Shown here piece after piece: positions 27,612 through 36,907 of a DNA stretch of 39,393 nucleotides. This DNA comes from a virus. A program made the position numbers and the translations under genes. Under the pieces are notes generated by a model. That model saw nothing but the letters and a program-made list of their open reading frames with translations. It was not told where the DNA came from and did not search any database. Numbering within the stretch: the stretch's first letter is position 1; every line of letters begins with the position of its first letter. The stretch spans positions 1 to 39,393 of the IMG/VR virus record IMGVR_UViG_3300032829_000025, one strand, 5' to 3'.

Positions 27612-29510
27612 TTAGGGTACAGGGGGAGTTTTTTTCCCCAGAAGTTCGTACAAATATCCGCCGCCCGCCGCCGCGCCGCCGTACATAATCGCTTTCTTGA
27701 TACGGTCTGCAAGAATCGCCCGTGCCACCGCTTCACGGTCAAATGGCGTGAGTTGCGGAGGTTCTGGAGCCTTTGGTATATCCCTAAGTGTTGGCGCTTT
27801 TGGCTTATACGGAGCCTCTGGTGCTTTCGGTGCTGCGCCCCGTTCCGGCTCTTTAGGAAACGACGGACGGGATGGCGCTTTCGGCAATTCCGGCGCAGTG
27901 GATGGAAACGATTCCACTTTTTCAATAAAGCCTTTTAGCTGACCAGCGAGGGCCTTGTCCCCTCCATATTTTGCATACTTCCCGATGTCATCTACTAAAC
28001 GGTCCCCCGCTTTTCCCTTGAATTGGTCAATCACATAAGCGGGATCTTTTGCGTCAAGAACTTTTCGGATGGGCGAACCACCTTTAGCGATTGCGGAAGT
28101 ATCATCCCACACATCCTTAAAATCTCCGTAATCGGCCATCACCTTGCTATATTTCCCGCCAAGCCCAACTTTATTCGCCGCCGCCTGCAAGTCCTTGCCG
28201 AGTGAGTCTCTAACGACTTTCACCGCTTGATAAAGATCGGGAGGCAATTCCCTGTTTCCATAGAGGATTTCATTCAAATTAGAATATGCTTTACGTAGAA
28301 TACCGAAGTCGGTCATTTTCAACTTCCCTGACACATTCTCCATTATATTGTTGAACGCTGCCACGCTGTCGGGATTGTAAAGATGGCCACGCGCTTCGCG
28401 CTCCGCATTGGCAACCTTGACCGTTGGATTTCTTTTTTGTACTGCGTCGTTCACTGCATCAAATTCCGCACCAAGTTCTTTGTTGATTTTCTCTTTGGTA
28501 AGTTCCAGATTTTCTTTGACCAGTCCAGCCATTTCATTTTGATGCTCTAAGGCCAACCCCTGCTTTGCTTGCGCTTGCGATTGTTTTACAGACACATCCT
28601 TAGTTGCCTTCTCATGCTGTGCCAATTTTTGCGCATAGTCTCGTTTTACGTCGGCAACCTTTTGCTTGTGTTCTTCGACGCGCTTTTTGTATTCCAAGTC
28701 TGCTTCTTGCACCTTTGCCTGATGCTCCGCAACTTTCTTTTGATAGCGTTGCTCAATTCGGTTTAATCTCTCTTGGTGCTCCGCCATCTTCTGTTCGTTT
28801 ACTTTCTGAATTTTAGACACTTCTTCTTGATGGGCGGCCAGTTCTTTATCGTAGTCGGCCTTGATTTGCGCGGCTTCCGCTGCGTGTTTTTCCTCTAACT
28901 GGGTTACCTTGCTTTTCAAAACTTCCTTAACGAGTTTAGACCCAGCCACTTTTTCTGTTGCTTTCAAAACTCCAGCAGTTGCGCCTTCCGCAGCGCCAGT
29001 GAATAGCGTTCCAACGGCAGCATCATGCAGTGCTTCTTTAGGTTTTTCTCCAGTAACCAGACCACCTACTCCCATACCGGCACCAGCTCCCGACGAAGAA
29101 GCGAGCAACCGCATGAGCCACGGCAATCCTTTGGATGCTCCTGCGAAAAATTCTCCGCCCGCCATCCCACCAGCAAGTTCAGCCACGTTCCTGCGAACGC
29201 CATGAATGTATGGGTCCACCATCGGCAATCGCTTATTGACGTAATCTTCTTGTGCTTGCGTCGGATTAGGATGCGGCCCACCCATTAACCCAGGTATGGG
29301 TAGCCATTGCTCCATTCTGTAAGGCGTCGCTACTTTTGAATCGTACTCTTTCATTAACCCAGTTGCCGTGGGGTCGGGTTTTGTCGGGTCAGGTGTTTCA
29401 ACTGCTGCTGCTTTTGAAGAAAAAAAGTCCGGTGGAAGCGTTTGCGGCGTTTCCGTAGCCTGCTTCTGAAAGAAGTCAGGCGGCAGCGTCTTGGGAGTAT
29501 CGTTCGGCAT
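27612..29510 (-). CDS. Large internal-virion or ejection-like protein, 632 aa
   Basis: The start (MPNDTPKTLPPDFFQKQATE) carries the motif TLPPDFF twice (8-14 and 24-30). Residues 105-190 are Gly/Ala-rich with hydrophobic stretches (LAGGMAGGEFFAGASKG, GAGAGMGVGGLV). Residues 200-350 are a long charged coiled coil (KHAAEAAQIKADYDKELAAH). The C-terminus has a Pro/Lys-rich linker and a hydrophobic IMYGGAAAGGGYLYELL end. This layout resembles proteins ejected with phage DNA that form a channel. No lytic transglycosylase motif is seen. The function is inferred from layout and from its place next to two similar proteins. Confidence 0.55.
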   Translation of the reverse strand: MPNDTPKTLPPDFFQKQATETPQTLPPDFFSSKAAAVETPDPTKPDPTATGLMKEYDSKVATPYRMEQWLPIPGLMGGPHPNPTQAQEDYVNKRLPMVDPYIHGVRRNVAELAGGMAGGEFFAGASKGLPWLMRLLASSSGAGAGMGVGGLVTGEKPKEALHDAAVGTLFTGAAEGATAGVLKATEKVAGSKLVKEVLKSKVTQLEEKHAAEAAQIKADYDKELAAHQEEVSKIQKVNEQKMAEHQERLNRIEQRYQKKVAEHQAKVQEADLEYKKRVEEHKQKVADVKRDYAQKLAQHEKATKDVSVKQSQAQAKQGLALEHQNEMAGLVKENLELTKEKINKELGAEFDAVNDAVQKRNPTVKVANAEREARGHLYNPDSVAAFNNIMENVSGKLKMTDFGILRKAYSNLNEILYGNRELPPDLYQAVKVVRDSLGKDLQAAANKVGLGGKYSKVMADYGDFKDVWDDTSAIAKGGSPIRKVLDAKDPAYVIDQFKGKAGDRLVDDIGKYAKYGGDKALAGQLKGFIEKVESFPSTAPELPKAPSRPSFPKEPERGAAPKAPEAPYKPKAPTLRDIPKAPEPPQLTPFDREAVARAILADRIKKAIMYGGAAAGGGYLYELLGKKTPPVP

Positions 29511-31295
29511 TTATTTAGGCTTAGGCTGCAAAGTCCACGGATCGTTGGAACCCTTCTTCCGCTGATACACCGCGCCATTGTAAGTCTTTGTTTCCATGCC
29601 GCCAGCAGCGTCGCCATCCTTGTTGGAAAACTTCGCTTCGGGCCGTCCCTTGAACAAACTCTCAGACGTGCGCTGCGCCGCTTCCATCTGCATCTTTGCT
29701 TCCTTGACAGAACTGGAGCCGGGGCCGGGAATCAATCTCATCATGGCTGCGCGCATCATGTCGGAACCCTGTCCCATGCCGCCAACGTTGCGAAGCACAA
29801 GAATATCTTCCTGCATCGCCTTCATGTCGGTGATGTAGCGAAGCACTTCATCAGGTGCTCCCTGCTTCACTTTGTTCACCAAAAGCGTTTCCAACACTCC
29901 GGGGTTGTCGCTGCGCAAGGCGAGAGCAACTGTCGCCTGCGTCTCTGTGTCGAGGCCGTTTGGCAGTTTGTCCAAGTCCTTGCCAAGTGCGCCAAAGTTT
30001 GCGGTCAAACTGCGATGCACGGAATCACGCGCTGCGATCTTCTCAGATTCTCCAGGAGCTACGTACTTGCTGGGATTTCGCGCCACGTCCAGCATGGTTG
30101 CATAAGTGGACTCCCCGGTTTCATTGTCCGTGACAGCGATGGGAGTGTTGGCCGCACGCGAGGCCGCATACGAAGCGCCGCGAATAGAAGCCAGTTTTTC
30201 CTTTTCTTTGTCTCCCAAGCCCTGCGCATTCATGGCAAGGTCAACAGCCGCCTTATCGTCTGGGGTGTAGCCCGATTGCCCCGGCCTGATATATTGCCCG
30301 CCGTGCATCACACGGCCAGTGGGGATGCCATTTACAATTTCCAATTTCCCTTCGTTTTGGTAATGCTTGCCCCCCGGCGTAACCTTTTCACCGGAAGATG
30401 ACTTAACTTCAATGTAAGGCTTTGTCGGGTCCGTCTGATCGAGCGCAACAATTTTTTCGCTACCATCCTTGTCCTTAACAGCTTGGAATTTATACTTTTC
30501 AGGACTGGACTTTACCGCCTTAATCAACTCCGCTTCTGCCCGCATCGTCTCCGCAGCAACCTTCGGGTCAAGTGCGCCCTGCGTCGTCGGAGCCTTCGCC
30601 TGGATCTCCGCAGCCATGCGCTTCTGTTCGTCCAGCGAGAGTTGCAACTTCTGTTTCTCGCCAAGCACCTTCATAAACATCTGCTTGAGCTTCTGTGCCG
30701 CCACCTGCTTCTGCTGGTTCTGCGCATCGGCCTGCTGCTGCTTCGCCGTAACCTTTTTCAGCGCCTCGCCGTACACCGTGGTCTTTTCCGGGTTGAGCCA
30801 GTCTTGGTTCAGCGCCTTCGCCATGTTCTTTAGCTTCTTCGGGTCGGTCAGTGTAACATCCACTTTTGCCTGTGCCGCCTTGATTGCTTCCGGGTCGCCG
30901 CTCTGTTGTGCGGAATAAAGTTCGTTCAGCGAAGATTGCAAATAAGTCCAGTCGCCTTCCGCCTTGAGCAGTTGATTTTCTTTTTGCTGTTTCACCGCAT
31001 TCTTGATTCCAGCACCAATCATCGCTAGCGCCCGCGTGTGGCTCCACGCGCTAGGCCATGCGGTATTCATGCCAAGACTGCGTGCGGCCTGCATATCGCC
31101 ACCTGCCGGGATTGCGGATGGGACAGCGGTATTTGCCACCTGCTTGCGCTGCGCAACCTGCTTCAACATCTCAAGAATCTGCTGTGCTTTCGCGTTCGGG
31201 TCCTGCTGTGCAGCAGGCACACCCGGAACTGGAGCACCCGAAAAAGAAGGTGTGGTCATTCCGCCGACTTGTGGTACCTGTGCCTGTGTTTCCAT
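29511..31295 (-). CDS. Internal-virion-like helical protein, 594 aa
   Basis: Residues 1-70 are Pro/Gln/Ala-rich and probably disordered, then a long Lys/Gln/Ala helical region (VTAKQQQADAQNQQKQVAAQ) up to about 260. A mixed region follows (DKDGSEKIVALDQTDPTKPY, HYQNEGKLEIVNGIPTGRVM) and a helical C-terminus ends in a Gly-rich tail. No catalytic motif is visible. It abuts the 632-residue gene directly (stop and start are adjacent), so the three large proteins probably work together in the virion. An ejection or internal-core role is inferred. Confidence 0.55.
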   Translation of the reverse strand: METQAQVPQVGGMTTPSFSGAPVPGVPAAQQDPNAKAQQILEMLKQVAQRKQVANTAVPSAIPAGGDMQAARSLGMNTAWPSAWSHTRALAMIGAGIKNAVKQQKENQLLKAEGDWTYLQSSLNELYSAQQSGDPEAIKAAQAKVDVTLTDPKKLKNMAKALNQDWLNPEKTTVYGEALKKVTAKQQQADAQNQQKQVAAQKLKQMFMKVLGEKQKLQLSLDEQKRMAAEIQAKAPTTQGALDPKVAAETMRAEAELIKAVKSSPEKYKFQAVKDKDGSEKIVALDQTDPTKPYIEVKSSSGEKVTPGGKHYQNEGKLEIVNGIPTGRVMHGGQYIRPGQSGYTPDDKAAVDLAMNAQGLGDKEKEKLASIRGASYAASRAANTPIAVTDNETGESTYATMLDVARNPSKYVAPGESEKIAARDSVHRSLTANFGALGKDLDKLPNGLDTETQATVALALRSDNPGVLETLLVNKVKQGAPDEVLRYITDMKAMQEDILVLRNVGGMGQGSDMMRAAMMRLIPGPGSSSVKEAKMQMEAAQRTSESLFKGRPEAKFSNKDGDAAGGMETKTYNGAVYQRKKGSNDPWTLQPKPK

Positions 31296-31299
31296 AATC

Positions 31300-32106
31300 C
31301 TATGCCAGAGCCAAGCTGCTTACAATTTCCATCAGCGATTGCCCTATCCCACCGCCTCCGCCACTGCTTGACCCGCCGCCTCCGCCGCCACCCGTAATAT
31401 CAACAAGGGGGCTAACTATTTTTTCAAAAAGGCTTGGTTCAGCGGCCTTCCGGTTCATGTTCTTGTTCGCTACATCCATCAGCGTATTGATGTAGTCTTG
31501 CACCGATGTTTCATACATCTGTGCTTCAATCTGCCCTTCGTTAAGGTTCACCTGAGACAGATAATCGGCCAACCCGATTTGTGCTCCACTGCTAAAGCGG
31601 TTCCCGCTGGTGGAGAACTGCTGCATTAAATCTTCCTCGCCCCGGTTGATTCCCGGCTGCAAGGCCGCGAACAGGTTATTGATAGCCTGCTGGTTGAATC
31701 CCGCGCCGCCCTGCAAGAACGACATAATCATGTTCCCAAGCCCTTCACCGTAGGTCCGGTTGAGGTCGCGCTGTGCGCTCGCAATCTGGCTGGGTGAGAG
31801 ATTCGCAAAACTGCCAACAGGGGATGCTCCGCCCGATCCGCTGCTTGCCAAATTCGTTGACGTGTACGGTCCAGAGTTCGCACCGAACGAAGGGATTACG
31901 CTGGTAGGGTCGTAGGCGTTTGTTGCCGGCGCTCCGCTGGGAATATTAGTAGCAGGCAGCACGGGGTTCGCTCCGCTGCTGGAACCGATGGAAGGCACTG
32001 TAGACGCCGTAGGTGCTCCCGCGCCGCCAGTGGGGTTGCGGTTCGGCAGAAGGGCAGCGTAGTTCGGATTTTGCATGGCCAAGACTGGATTTGCTATTCC
32101 CGCCAT
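31300..32106 (-). CDS. Virion-associated protein, 268 aa
   Basis: The first 105 residues are low-complexity (Ala, Gly, Pro, Ser). A helical core follows (LSPSQIASAQRDLNRTYGEG, NQQAINNLFAALQPGINRGE, and a QFSTSGNRFSSGAQIGLADYL stretch). The end holds runs of Gly and Ser (GGGGGGGSSSGGGGG) and a hydrophobic last helix. It lies directly upstream of the two larger internal-virion-like proteins. The core resembles helical phage proteins that assemble around the portal, but this is a guess. Confidence 0.5.
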   Translation of the reverse strand: MAGIANPVLAMQNPNYAALLPNRNPTGGAGAPTASTVPSIGSSSGANPVLPATNIPSGAPATNAYDPTSVIPSFGANSGPYTSTNLASSGSGGASPVGSFANLSPSQIASAQRDLNRTYGEGLGNMIMSFLQGGAGFNQQAINNLFAALQPGINRGEEDLMQQFSTSGNRFSSGAQIGLADYLSQVNLNEGQIEAQMYETSVQDYINTLMDVANKNMNRKAAEPSLFEKIVSPLVDITGGGGGGGSSSGGGGGIGQSLMEIVSSLALA

Positions 32107-32108
32107 AA

Positions 32109-32582
32109 TTACCTCACATGCGTCCAGATTTTCCCACGAAGTATCTGGCCAATCAACGCAACGGACACATTATACCTCTGGGCGATGTTTTGTTGCGTGT
32201 ATTTTTGCCGCCTGTAGAGCCTAATTCCCCTAATCTTAGCAGGGTCAAGTTTCCTGCTTTTGTTCAATTCGCCATTCTGCGTCCTACGTCCCTTCTCCAT
32301 CGCATCTCGAACGTTGTCCATCCCTGTCCCCTCAAAAAGATGGCGGGGATTAACGCACTTCGGGTTGTCACAGGTATGGCAGCACTGTTTTCCAGCATCC
32401 ATTTTCCCTTTATGCAATTCAAACGAAAATCTGTGGACTGAAATTTTTCGCGGCCTCCCATCTTCGTGATGCTTGAAAAACCCGTATCCCTTCCTGAGTG
32501 AGCCTTGCCATTCCCAACACTCGTCAGTCCCCTTCTTATCGACGTGACGCCAGAATTTTTCTTCTTGTGTAGTTGGCCTCAT
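32109..32582 (-). CDS. HNH homing-type endonuclease, 157 aa
   Basis: The core shows the phage HNH pattern: CWEWQGSLRKGYG (22-34), then HRFSFELHKG, CCHTCDNPKCVNPRHLFEGT and NVRDAMEKGR. The zinc Cys residues and the catalytic His are present. A C-terminal helix-turn-helix (YTQQNIAQRYNVSVALIGQI) gives extra DNA binding. It starts one base from the stop of the upstream structural gene and ends close to the next, so it is a free-standing mobile gene dropped between structural genes rather than in an intron. Confidence 0.85.
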   Translation of the reverse strand: MRPTTQEEKFWRHVDKKGTDECWEWQGSLRKGYGFFKHHEDGRPRKISVHRFSFELHKGKMDAGKQCCHTCDNPKCVNPRHLFEGTGMDNVRDAMEKGRRTQNGELNKSRKLDPAKIRGIRLYRRQKYTQQNIAQRYNVSVALIGQILRGKIWTHVR

Positions 32583-33368
32583 TCAGTACCTCGAATACCC
32601 GACTTGCAACATCATCGGACTCAATCGGCGGTCACGCTCCGGTTGCAGCAGGTGTTTTGCAATCAACCCCGGCTTTTCCGGGTCCTCGGGATCGCCATAC
32701 AAAATGTTGTGCAAATACGAGCTTTGGTCATTCCACCTCAATTTTACTGCTCCGCGCTCCGCGGCTGCAATAACTGCAATTTCATGCCAGTCGGAAGGAA
32801 GTAAAACCGGAGAAGAAGTCAGATTGTCGTCGTCAAACGGATGCCGTACCTGATAGGGCAAGTAGACTTGATAAATACTCCCCGGTTGAGTGCCGAATAG
32901 CAGTTGATTCCCGTGCCTACAGTACTTGAAGGGTACCCCTCCCGGAATAAAGAGGAGCGGTTGGATTGCCTTCATATCAACAAAATCCATCGAATAGCCC
33001 ACGACATTTGCCGTGCTTGTAGCGATGCCTGCTTGCTGTGCTTGTGCAGGAGACAGGAAGATTACTGGGTCGAACGTCAGCGTCACATCGTCGCCGGGGT
33101 TCAGAAAGTAAGAAACTTGGTAGGCGTAGTTGGACCCTTCAAAACCGAGATTGGGTCCAATGTTTACAACTGGTCCGCTAACTTTCAGTTCTTCAAACTC
33201 GTAGTTCGCGGTCAGTTCTTGCAAGGCACGCTTGAGCCAGAACGAAGGCCGCATGGTTGCATTGGTCTGCGACTCGCTCGCATCCTGCCGATTCTGCAAC
33301 CACCCTTGAACCTCAGTGATGAGGTCCTGAATGGTGATGTTCGTTGATGCTGGGGGTGCGCTGGCCAC
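32583..33368 (-). CDS. Adaptor or tail-tube-like structural protein, 261 aa
   Basis: The N-terminal helices (TIQDLITEVQGWLQNRQDAS, PSFWLKRALQELTANYEFEE) are followed by a beta-rich middle with FLNPGDDVTLTFDPVIF. The C-terminus (LLPSDWHEIAVIAAAERGAV, ending MLQVGYSRY) is helical. This matches the type of phage head-to-tail adaptor or tail-tubular protein in which a helical bundle flanks a beta domain. The exact family is not certain. Its position between small structural genes supports a connector role. Confidence 0.6.
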   Translation of the reverse strand: MASAPPASTNITIQDLITEVQGWLQNRQDASESQTNATMRPSFWLKRALQELTANYEFEELKVSGPVVNIGPNLGFEGSNYAYQVSYFLNPGDDVTLTFDPVIFLSPAQAQQAGIATSTANVVGYSMDFVDMKAIQPLLFIPGGVPFKYCRHGNQLLFGTQPGSIYQVYLPYQVRHPFDDDNLTSSPVLLPSDWHEIAVIAAAERGAVKLRWNDQSSYLHNILYGDPEDPEKPGLIAKHLLQPERDRRLSPMMLQVGYSRY

Positions 33369-33372
33369 GTTT

Positions 33373-33783
33373 TCACCCTGCCAAGTAAACTTCCACGGGA
33401 CACGTGCTCGAAAGTCCGGTTAGCGTCAGGGCAGTGTATCCGCCCGTGAGTTTCGACGCTGCATCGTACACAAACAAGTCTCCCGGCCCGAGCGTGAAGA
33501 TGCTCGCATTCCCCGGCGAGACGAAAGTGATTCCAACCTGCACGTATATTGGCGATGTTACCGTGGATCGGTTGCGAATCCAGCAGACGTAGCACGTCGC
33601 AGCCGGAAGGCTAGGCGTTACTCCGCCCACGGTAGCCTGCAAAAACTCGTTGTAGAAGTCTGTCGTTGCGCCAAAGGTAGGGTTGCCAGCGGACAGCTTG
33701 GCAAGCAGCGGCGTGTTTGCCTGCGTGTTGTCGTAGGTCGCTAGGCTTGCGCTCAGCAGGACGTTTAGGTTTGGAGTAGACAC
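33373..33783 (-). CDS. Minor structural protein, 136 aa
   Basis: It begins MSTPNLNVLLSASLATYDN and is beta-rich throughout, with an ASIFTLGPGDLFVYDAA hairpin near the end of the middle part. There is no signal peptide or membrane segment. Composition (Thr, Ala, Val, Gly) and neighbours suggest a virion protein, perhaps a decoration or tail-collar component. No family is recognised. Confidence 0.6.
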   Translation of the reverse strand: MSTPNLNVLLSASLATYDNTQANTPLLAKLSAGNPTFGATTDFYNEFLQATVGGVTPSLPAATCYVCWIRNRSTVTSPIYVQVGITFVSPGNASIFTLGPGDLFVYDAASKLTGGYTALTLTGLSSTCPVEVYLAG

Positions 33784-33793
33784 GCTTTTTCTC

Positions 33794-34144
33794 CTAGCTC
33801 ACGATGATGTTATACGTGGCGGACGCCGTAGTACAGCGGAATGTCACATGGGTTTTCGACCACGCCACAGAACCCCGGTAGACCAAGCCGCCATTGTTCG
33901 TATCCTGCCCAACTATCGTATTGGGAATTCTTCCTAAACTGTGCGCCAGCGTAAAATCTGTGTTTGCGGACCCCGGTGAGGTTCCTTGAAATTTTGCGCA
34001 ACTGATGTTTATGTCGCCGTCTTGGTTGCTCATCGTGGAGCCAAACGACACGTTGGTATTCAGCACCAGCGCAAGGCGCTCAATCCACCGCGTAATGTCC
34101 AGTGGATTCCGTGGGCTTCCGAGAATCGTCGGTTGTGCGCGCAT
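33794..34144 (-). CDS. Minor structural protein, 116 aa
   Basis: An N-terminal helix (NPLDITRWIERLALVLNT) is followed by a beta-rich C-terminus that ends in SLGRIPNTIVGQDTNNGGLVY and CTTASATYNIIVS. The segment 'HSLGR-P--I-G-D--N-G-VY' is a beta-sandwich pattern seen in many phage baseplate or fibre-tip proteins. It lies one base from the IPT/TIG gene and probably works with it in the tail. Confidence 0.6.
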   Translation of the reverse strand: MRAQPTILGSPRNPLDITRWIERLALVLNTNVSFGSTMSNQDGDINISCAKFQGTSPGSANTDFTLAHSLGRIPNTIVGQDTNNGGLVYRGSVAWSKTHVTFRCTTASATYNIIVS

Positions 34145-34145
34145 A

Positions 34146-35114
34146 TCAGTACGTTGTGTCCTCTATCTTCCCTTCCATCCGAAGTTTCGTGATAGACACT
34201 GGCCCAGCGTTCGGCGCTCGCGTCACACTCGCTTGCAGGTTACACCCTGTCAGCGCAAGGCCAAGAACTATCGTGCAAATCTTTTGCGATGCTGCCACGG
34301 TACCAATGACGATCTGCTGCGAGTTGGACACTGGCGTATCTGCGTTGTTCGAGTCCTTCTCGCCTGATACCCCGTTCAGCCCCACCGTGATTGTCGCTAC
34401 GCCCAGATCCCGGTAAGACAGAATTACGCGGTTGATCGTCATCACGCGGCCTGCAATCCCGTCCTCTACTTTCCAGTAGTAGTAGCTGCCGTTTGCAGGA
34501 TCATTGAAGTTTGTCGGGTCCAGCGTGAACACGTTTGGCGTTCCGCCGTTTTGCGCGGGAATCAGCAGCAAGCCCAGCGGCCCACTCACTCCGCCATTAG
34601 AAGGCGTGGAGATTGTGAACGTAGAAGAGTTGCTGGCTACTCCGCCAACGGTCACAACCACCGGCCCTGTAGTGGCAGTAGATGGCACTACGGCGGAAAT
34701 GCTTGTCGAGGACCAAGACACGATAGCAGCCACAACACCGTTAAACGTGACTGTGCTTGTTCCCTGTGTGGCCCCAAAGTTTGTCCCCGTGATGCCTACC
34801 AACTGCCCAGGATTTCCCGAGCTTGGGCTTAGCCCTGAGATGGTAGGCGGGGAAAGCGTCAAATACGTGAAGGTGATGCCGCCGCTACTCCCGTAGGCGT
34901 TGTGCACGACCACAGGACCCGTGGTTCCGCCCACCGGAGCAGTTACCACCATGCTTGTGTTGTTCTGCGAGAGGAATGCTGCCCCTACCCCATTGAATGT
35001 GACGTAGGCTTGGCCGTAGGCGGTGAAGTTATTTCCGTTGATGGTTACGTGCGTTCCCGCAATCCCTGATGTGGGACTGATGGAGCCGATGGTTGGATTC
35101 TTAGGTATCGGCAT
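34146..35114 (-). CDS. IPT/TIG-domain tail protein, 322 aa
   Basis: I chose the ATG at 35114, right after the stop of the upstream gene; the frame extends back to 35135. Two Ig-like IPT/TIG domains are clear: PTIGSISPTSGIAGTHVTI (about residues 5-23) and PTISGLSPSSGNPGQLVGI (about 85-103). Each has the ITGTNF/INGNNF and VTFNG marks. Residues 160-322 form a further beta domain (YYYWKVEDGIAGRVMTINRV). Such domains decorate phage tails and often bind carbohydrates. There is no signal peptide, unlike the exported group further downstream. Confidence 0.75.
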   Translation of the reverse strand: MPIPKNPTIGSISPTSGIAGTHVTINGNNFTAYGQAYVTFNGVGAAFLSQNNTSMVVTAPVGGTTGPVVVHNAYGSSGGITFTYLTLSPPTISGLSPSSGNPGQLVGITGTNFGATQGTSTVTFNGVVAAIVSWSSTSISAVVPSTATTGPVVVTVGGVASNSSTFTISTPSNGGVSGPLGLLLIPAQNGGTPNVFTLDPTNFNDPANGSYYYWKVEDGIAGRVMTINRVILSYRDLGVATITVGLNGVSGEKDSNNADTPVSNSQQIVIGTVAASQKICTIVLGLALTGCNLQASVTRAPNAGPVSITKLRMEGKIEDTTY

Positions 35115-35115
35115 A

Positions 35116-36393
35116 TCACACCACGTTTGGAGCACAGGTCAGAACTGGATAGTTGGGGCTGTTGATGAGTCCCAGGTCCCACGTTGACCAGTTCTGATCC
35201 TCGAAAGAGTACACGTACAGGCGCACGAAATTGTTCACGGTGACGTAAATCTGATACGTCAAGTAGGTGTAGCCTGCTGCGAAAAAAGGCACGATGGTTG
35301 CGAACGGCGTGAATTGCGAGTTTGCAATGTCCGCGAAGATGGCGTCTCTTGCTGTCCCGCCAATCGGCTGCGATGTAGTGATGCTCAGCGTGTAGATGTT
35401 ATCTGTGGAGATGAACGCACAGTTTGGCCCGTACTGCGCGATGGACCACGGGAGCACGTTGCCAATGCCGTGCTCGCTGGCCCACATATGATTGAATTGC
35501 CACGGCAAGATACTGCTCCCGGTTGGAGCAAACTGTGTGATGCCGTTTGTGCGGAACAAGTAGCCGGCCACGCCCATTGTAGCCAGTCCGGTAATCACGT
35601 CCGGAACGTCCAGAAAAGCGTTGAATCCAGCGGATGTGTTTTGTGTCGGGTCCCACTGTAGCGGCAGGCCGTTCGCGCTCCACCACATCAGGTTTGGGTA
35701 GTTGCGGATGATGCCCGTGCCTTCGTCCTTCACGTTTACGTTGGCAAGGATTAGATAGTTGTTCAGTTCCCCGAGGTATGCGCCGCCGATGTCCAGCGGC
35801 CCTGTCATGGTTGGAGCACCAGGCAGCGATCCGCCCACTGTCGGTGAATCAGTTTTGGAAATTCCTGCTACGGAATTTGATGTCGAGGCATCGCCGTAAG
35901 TCTGCTGATACACCGGAGCCGATGATAGTCCGTCCCAATAGGCAAGAAACGGAGTGAGTATGCTGCGCCCGCTGCGCACGTATTGAAAGCCTGTATTGCC
36001 ATAGAAAATCTGATTTGCGAATGCGCGGTACGTGACAGTGTTCTGTCCCATGTCGCCGGGAGACGCTGTGCCCACTGTCGCCCACGGGTTCCCCGGCAGC
36101 AGAGCAGGGTTGAACTGGTAGAGTGTGCTGCCTTCCCACATAACGATGTGCGTGGTGCCGTTGATGTCACCAAAGGAAGTAACGCCCAGCGCCCACCCTT
36201 GCGTGGAAGGTCCGGGGTAGATTTGCGTAACAGCAGGCCGCGAGCGGAGTTCCGCGTTGCGCAGCATGAAGTTATTGAAGGAAGGGGAAGCCTTGTCGGA
36301 GATTAGGGTTTCTGGATTCTCTACATCCAGGCCGGCGTATTTGCCCTCGTACTCGATGGAAACCGCGCCATTTGCCTTAATGGAGATTGCCAC
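35116..36393 (-). CDS. Tail/stabilisation-like beta-propeller protein, 425 aa
   Basis: The GTG at 36393 has GAGGAA six bases upstream and lies after the upstream stop; the frame runs back to 36576, but the extra part is a shadow of the neighbour. The protein starts VAISIKANGAVSIEYEGKYA and continues with repeated beta blades (HIVMWEGSTLYQFNP, VTYRAFANQIFYGN, GITQFAPTGSS, FISTDNIYTLSI). This resembles tail-tubular or P22 gp10-like DNA-stabilisation proteins that form beta-propellers near the portal. It is not certain. The TGA lies one base before the IPT/TIG start. Confidence 0.6.
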   Translation of the reverse strand: MAISIKANGAVSIEYEGKYAGLDVENPETLISDKASPSFNNFMLRNAELRSRPAVTQIYPGPSTQGWALGVTSFGDINGTTHIVMWEGSTLYQFNPALLPGNPWATVGTASPGDMGQNTVTYRAFANQIFYGNTGFQYVRSGRSILTPFLAYWDGLSSAPVYQQTYGDASTSNSVAGISKTDSPTVGGSLPGAPTMTGPLDIGGAYLGELNNYLILANVNVKDEGTGIIRNYPNLMWWSANGLPLQWDPTQNTSAGFNAFLDVPDVITGLATMGVAGYLFRTNGITQFAPTGSSILPWQFNHMWASEHGIGNVLPWSIAQYGPNCAFISTDNIYTLSITTSQPIGGTARDAIFADIANSQFTPFATIVPFFAAGYTYLTYQIYVTVNNFVRLYVYSFEDQNWSTWDLGLINSPNYPVLTCAPNVV

Positions 36394-36404
36394 ATTGATT
36401 TCCT

Positions 36405-36905
36405 CTACACGCTGATTTGCAGTTTCCCCGAAGGAATCGCGTTCAAGACCAGCCCAAAAATTGGAAACGACTTCATGTAAGTGTACGATCCGCCCGTTAC
36501 CGCTGTCGGGTTCCACACCAGCCGTCCAGTCAAGTCGGTCAGCGAAAGCACATCCGCCGCCGTAGGCCCGTCCCAAAGCATCTGCGTCACTTCGATAAGT
36601 TGCGTGTAGGCCGCAGTGAGCACGGTTCCATTCGCGCCGTTGTTGGCAAGCAGCGATTGCTGCGGCGTGATTCCCACAAGCAGCGTTGTAGTGCTGGGCA
36701 CCATGAGCACGCGGTATCCACCGCGCCAGCCCTTTTCTGTGGTAGTGCCCTGCACGGAGATGTACGCATCCACGGCGATGCCGTGTGCACCGGAAGTCGT
36801 AATCAGCGCGGAGCCTTGCCCATTTCGCACAATCGAAGAGATTGACGCGGACGTAGCCTGGTCGCTACTCGTGAAGCTCCAAGGATTGCCTGAAATTTCG
36901 GCCAC
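36405..36905 (-). CDS. Structural protein, 166 aa
   Basis: The first half is a beta-rich domain (SISSIVRNGQGSALITTSGA, AYISVQGTTTEKGWRGGYRV, PSTTTLLVGI) of the Ig or ubiquitin-tail type seen in phage collars. The second half has VTQMLWDGPTAADVLSLTDL, a segment often found in small phage tail-associated proteins. The function is unknown. It starts two bases after the upstream gene. Confidence 0.6.
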   Translation of the reverse strand: MAEISGNPWSFTSSDQATSASISSIVRNGQGSALITTSGAHGIAVDAYISVQGTTTEKGWRGGYRVLMVPSTTTLLVGITPQQSLLANNGANGTVLTAAYTQLIEVTQMLWDGPTAADVLSLTDLTGRLVWNPTAVTGGSYTYMKSFPIFGLVLNAIPSGKLQISV

Positions 36906-36907
36906 GG

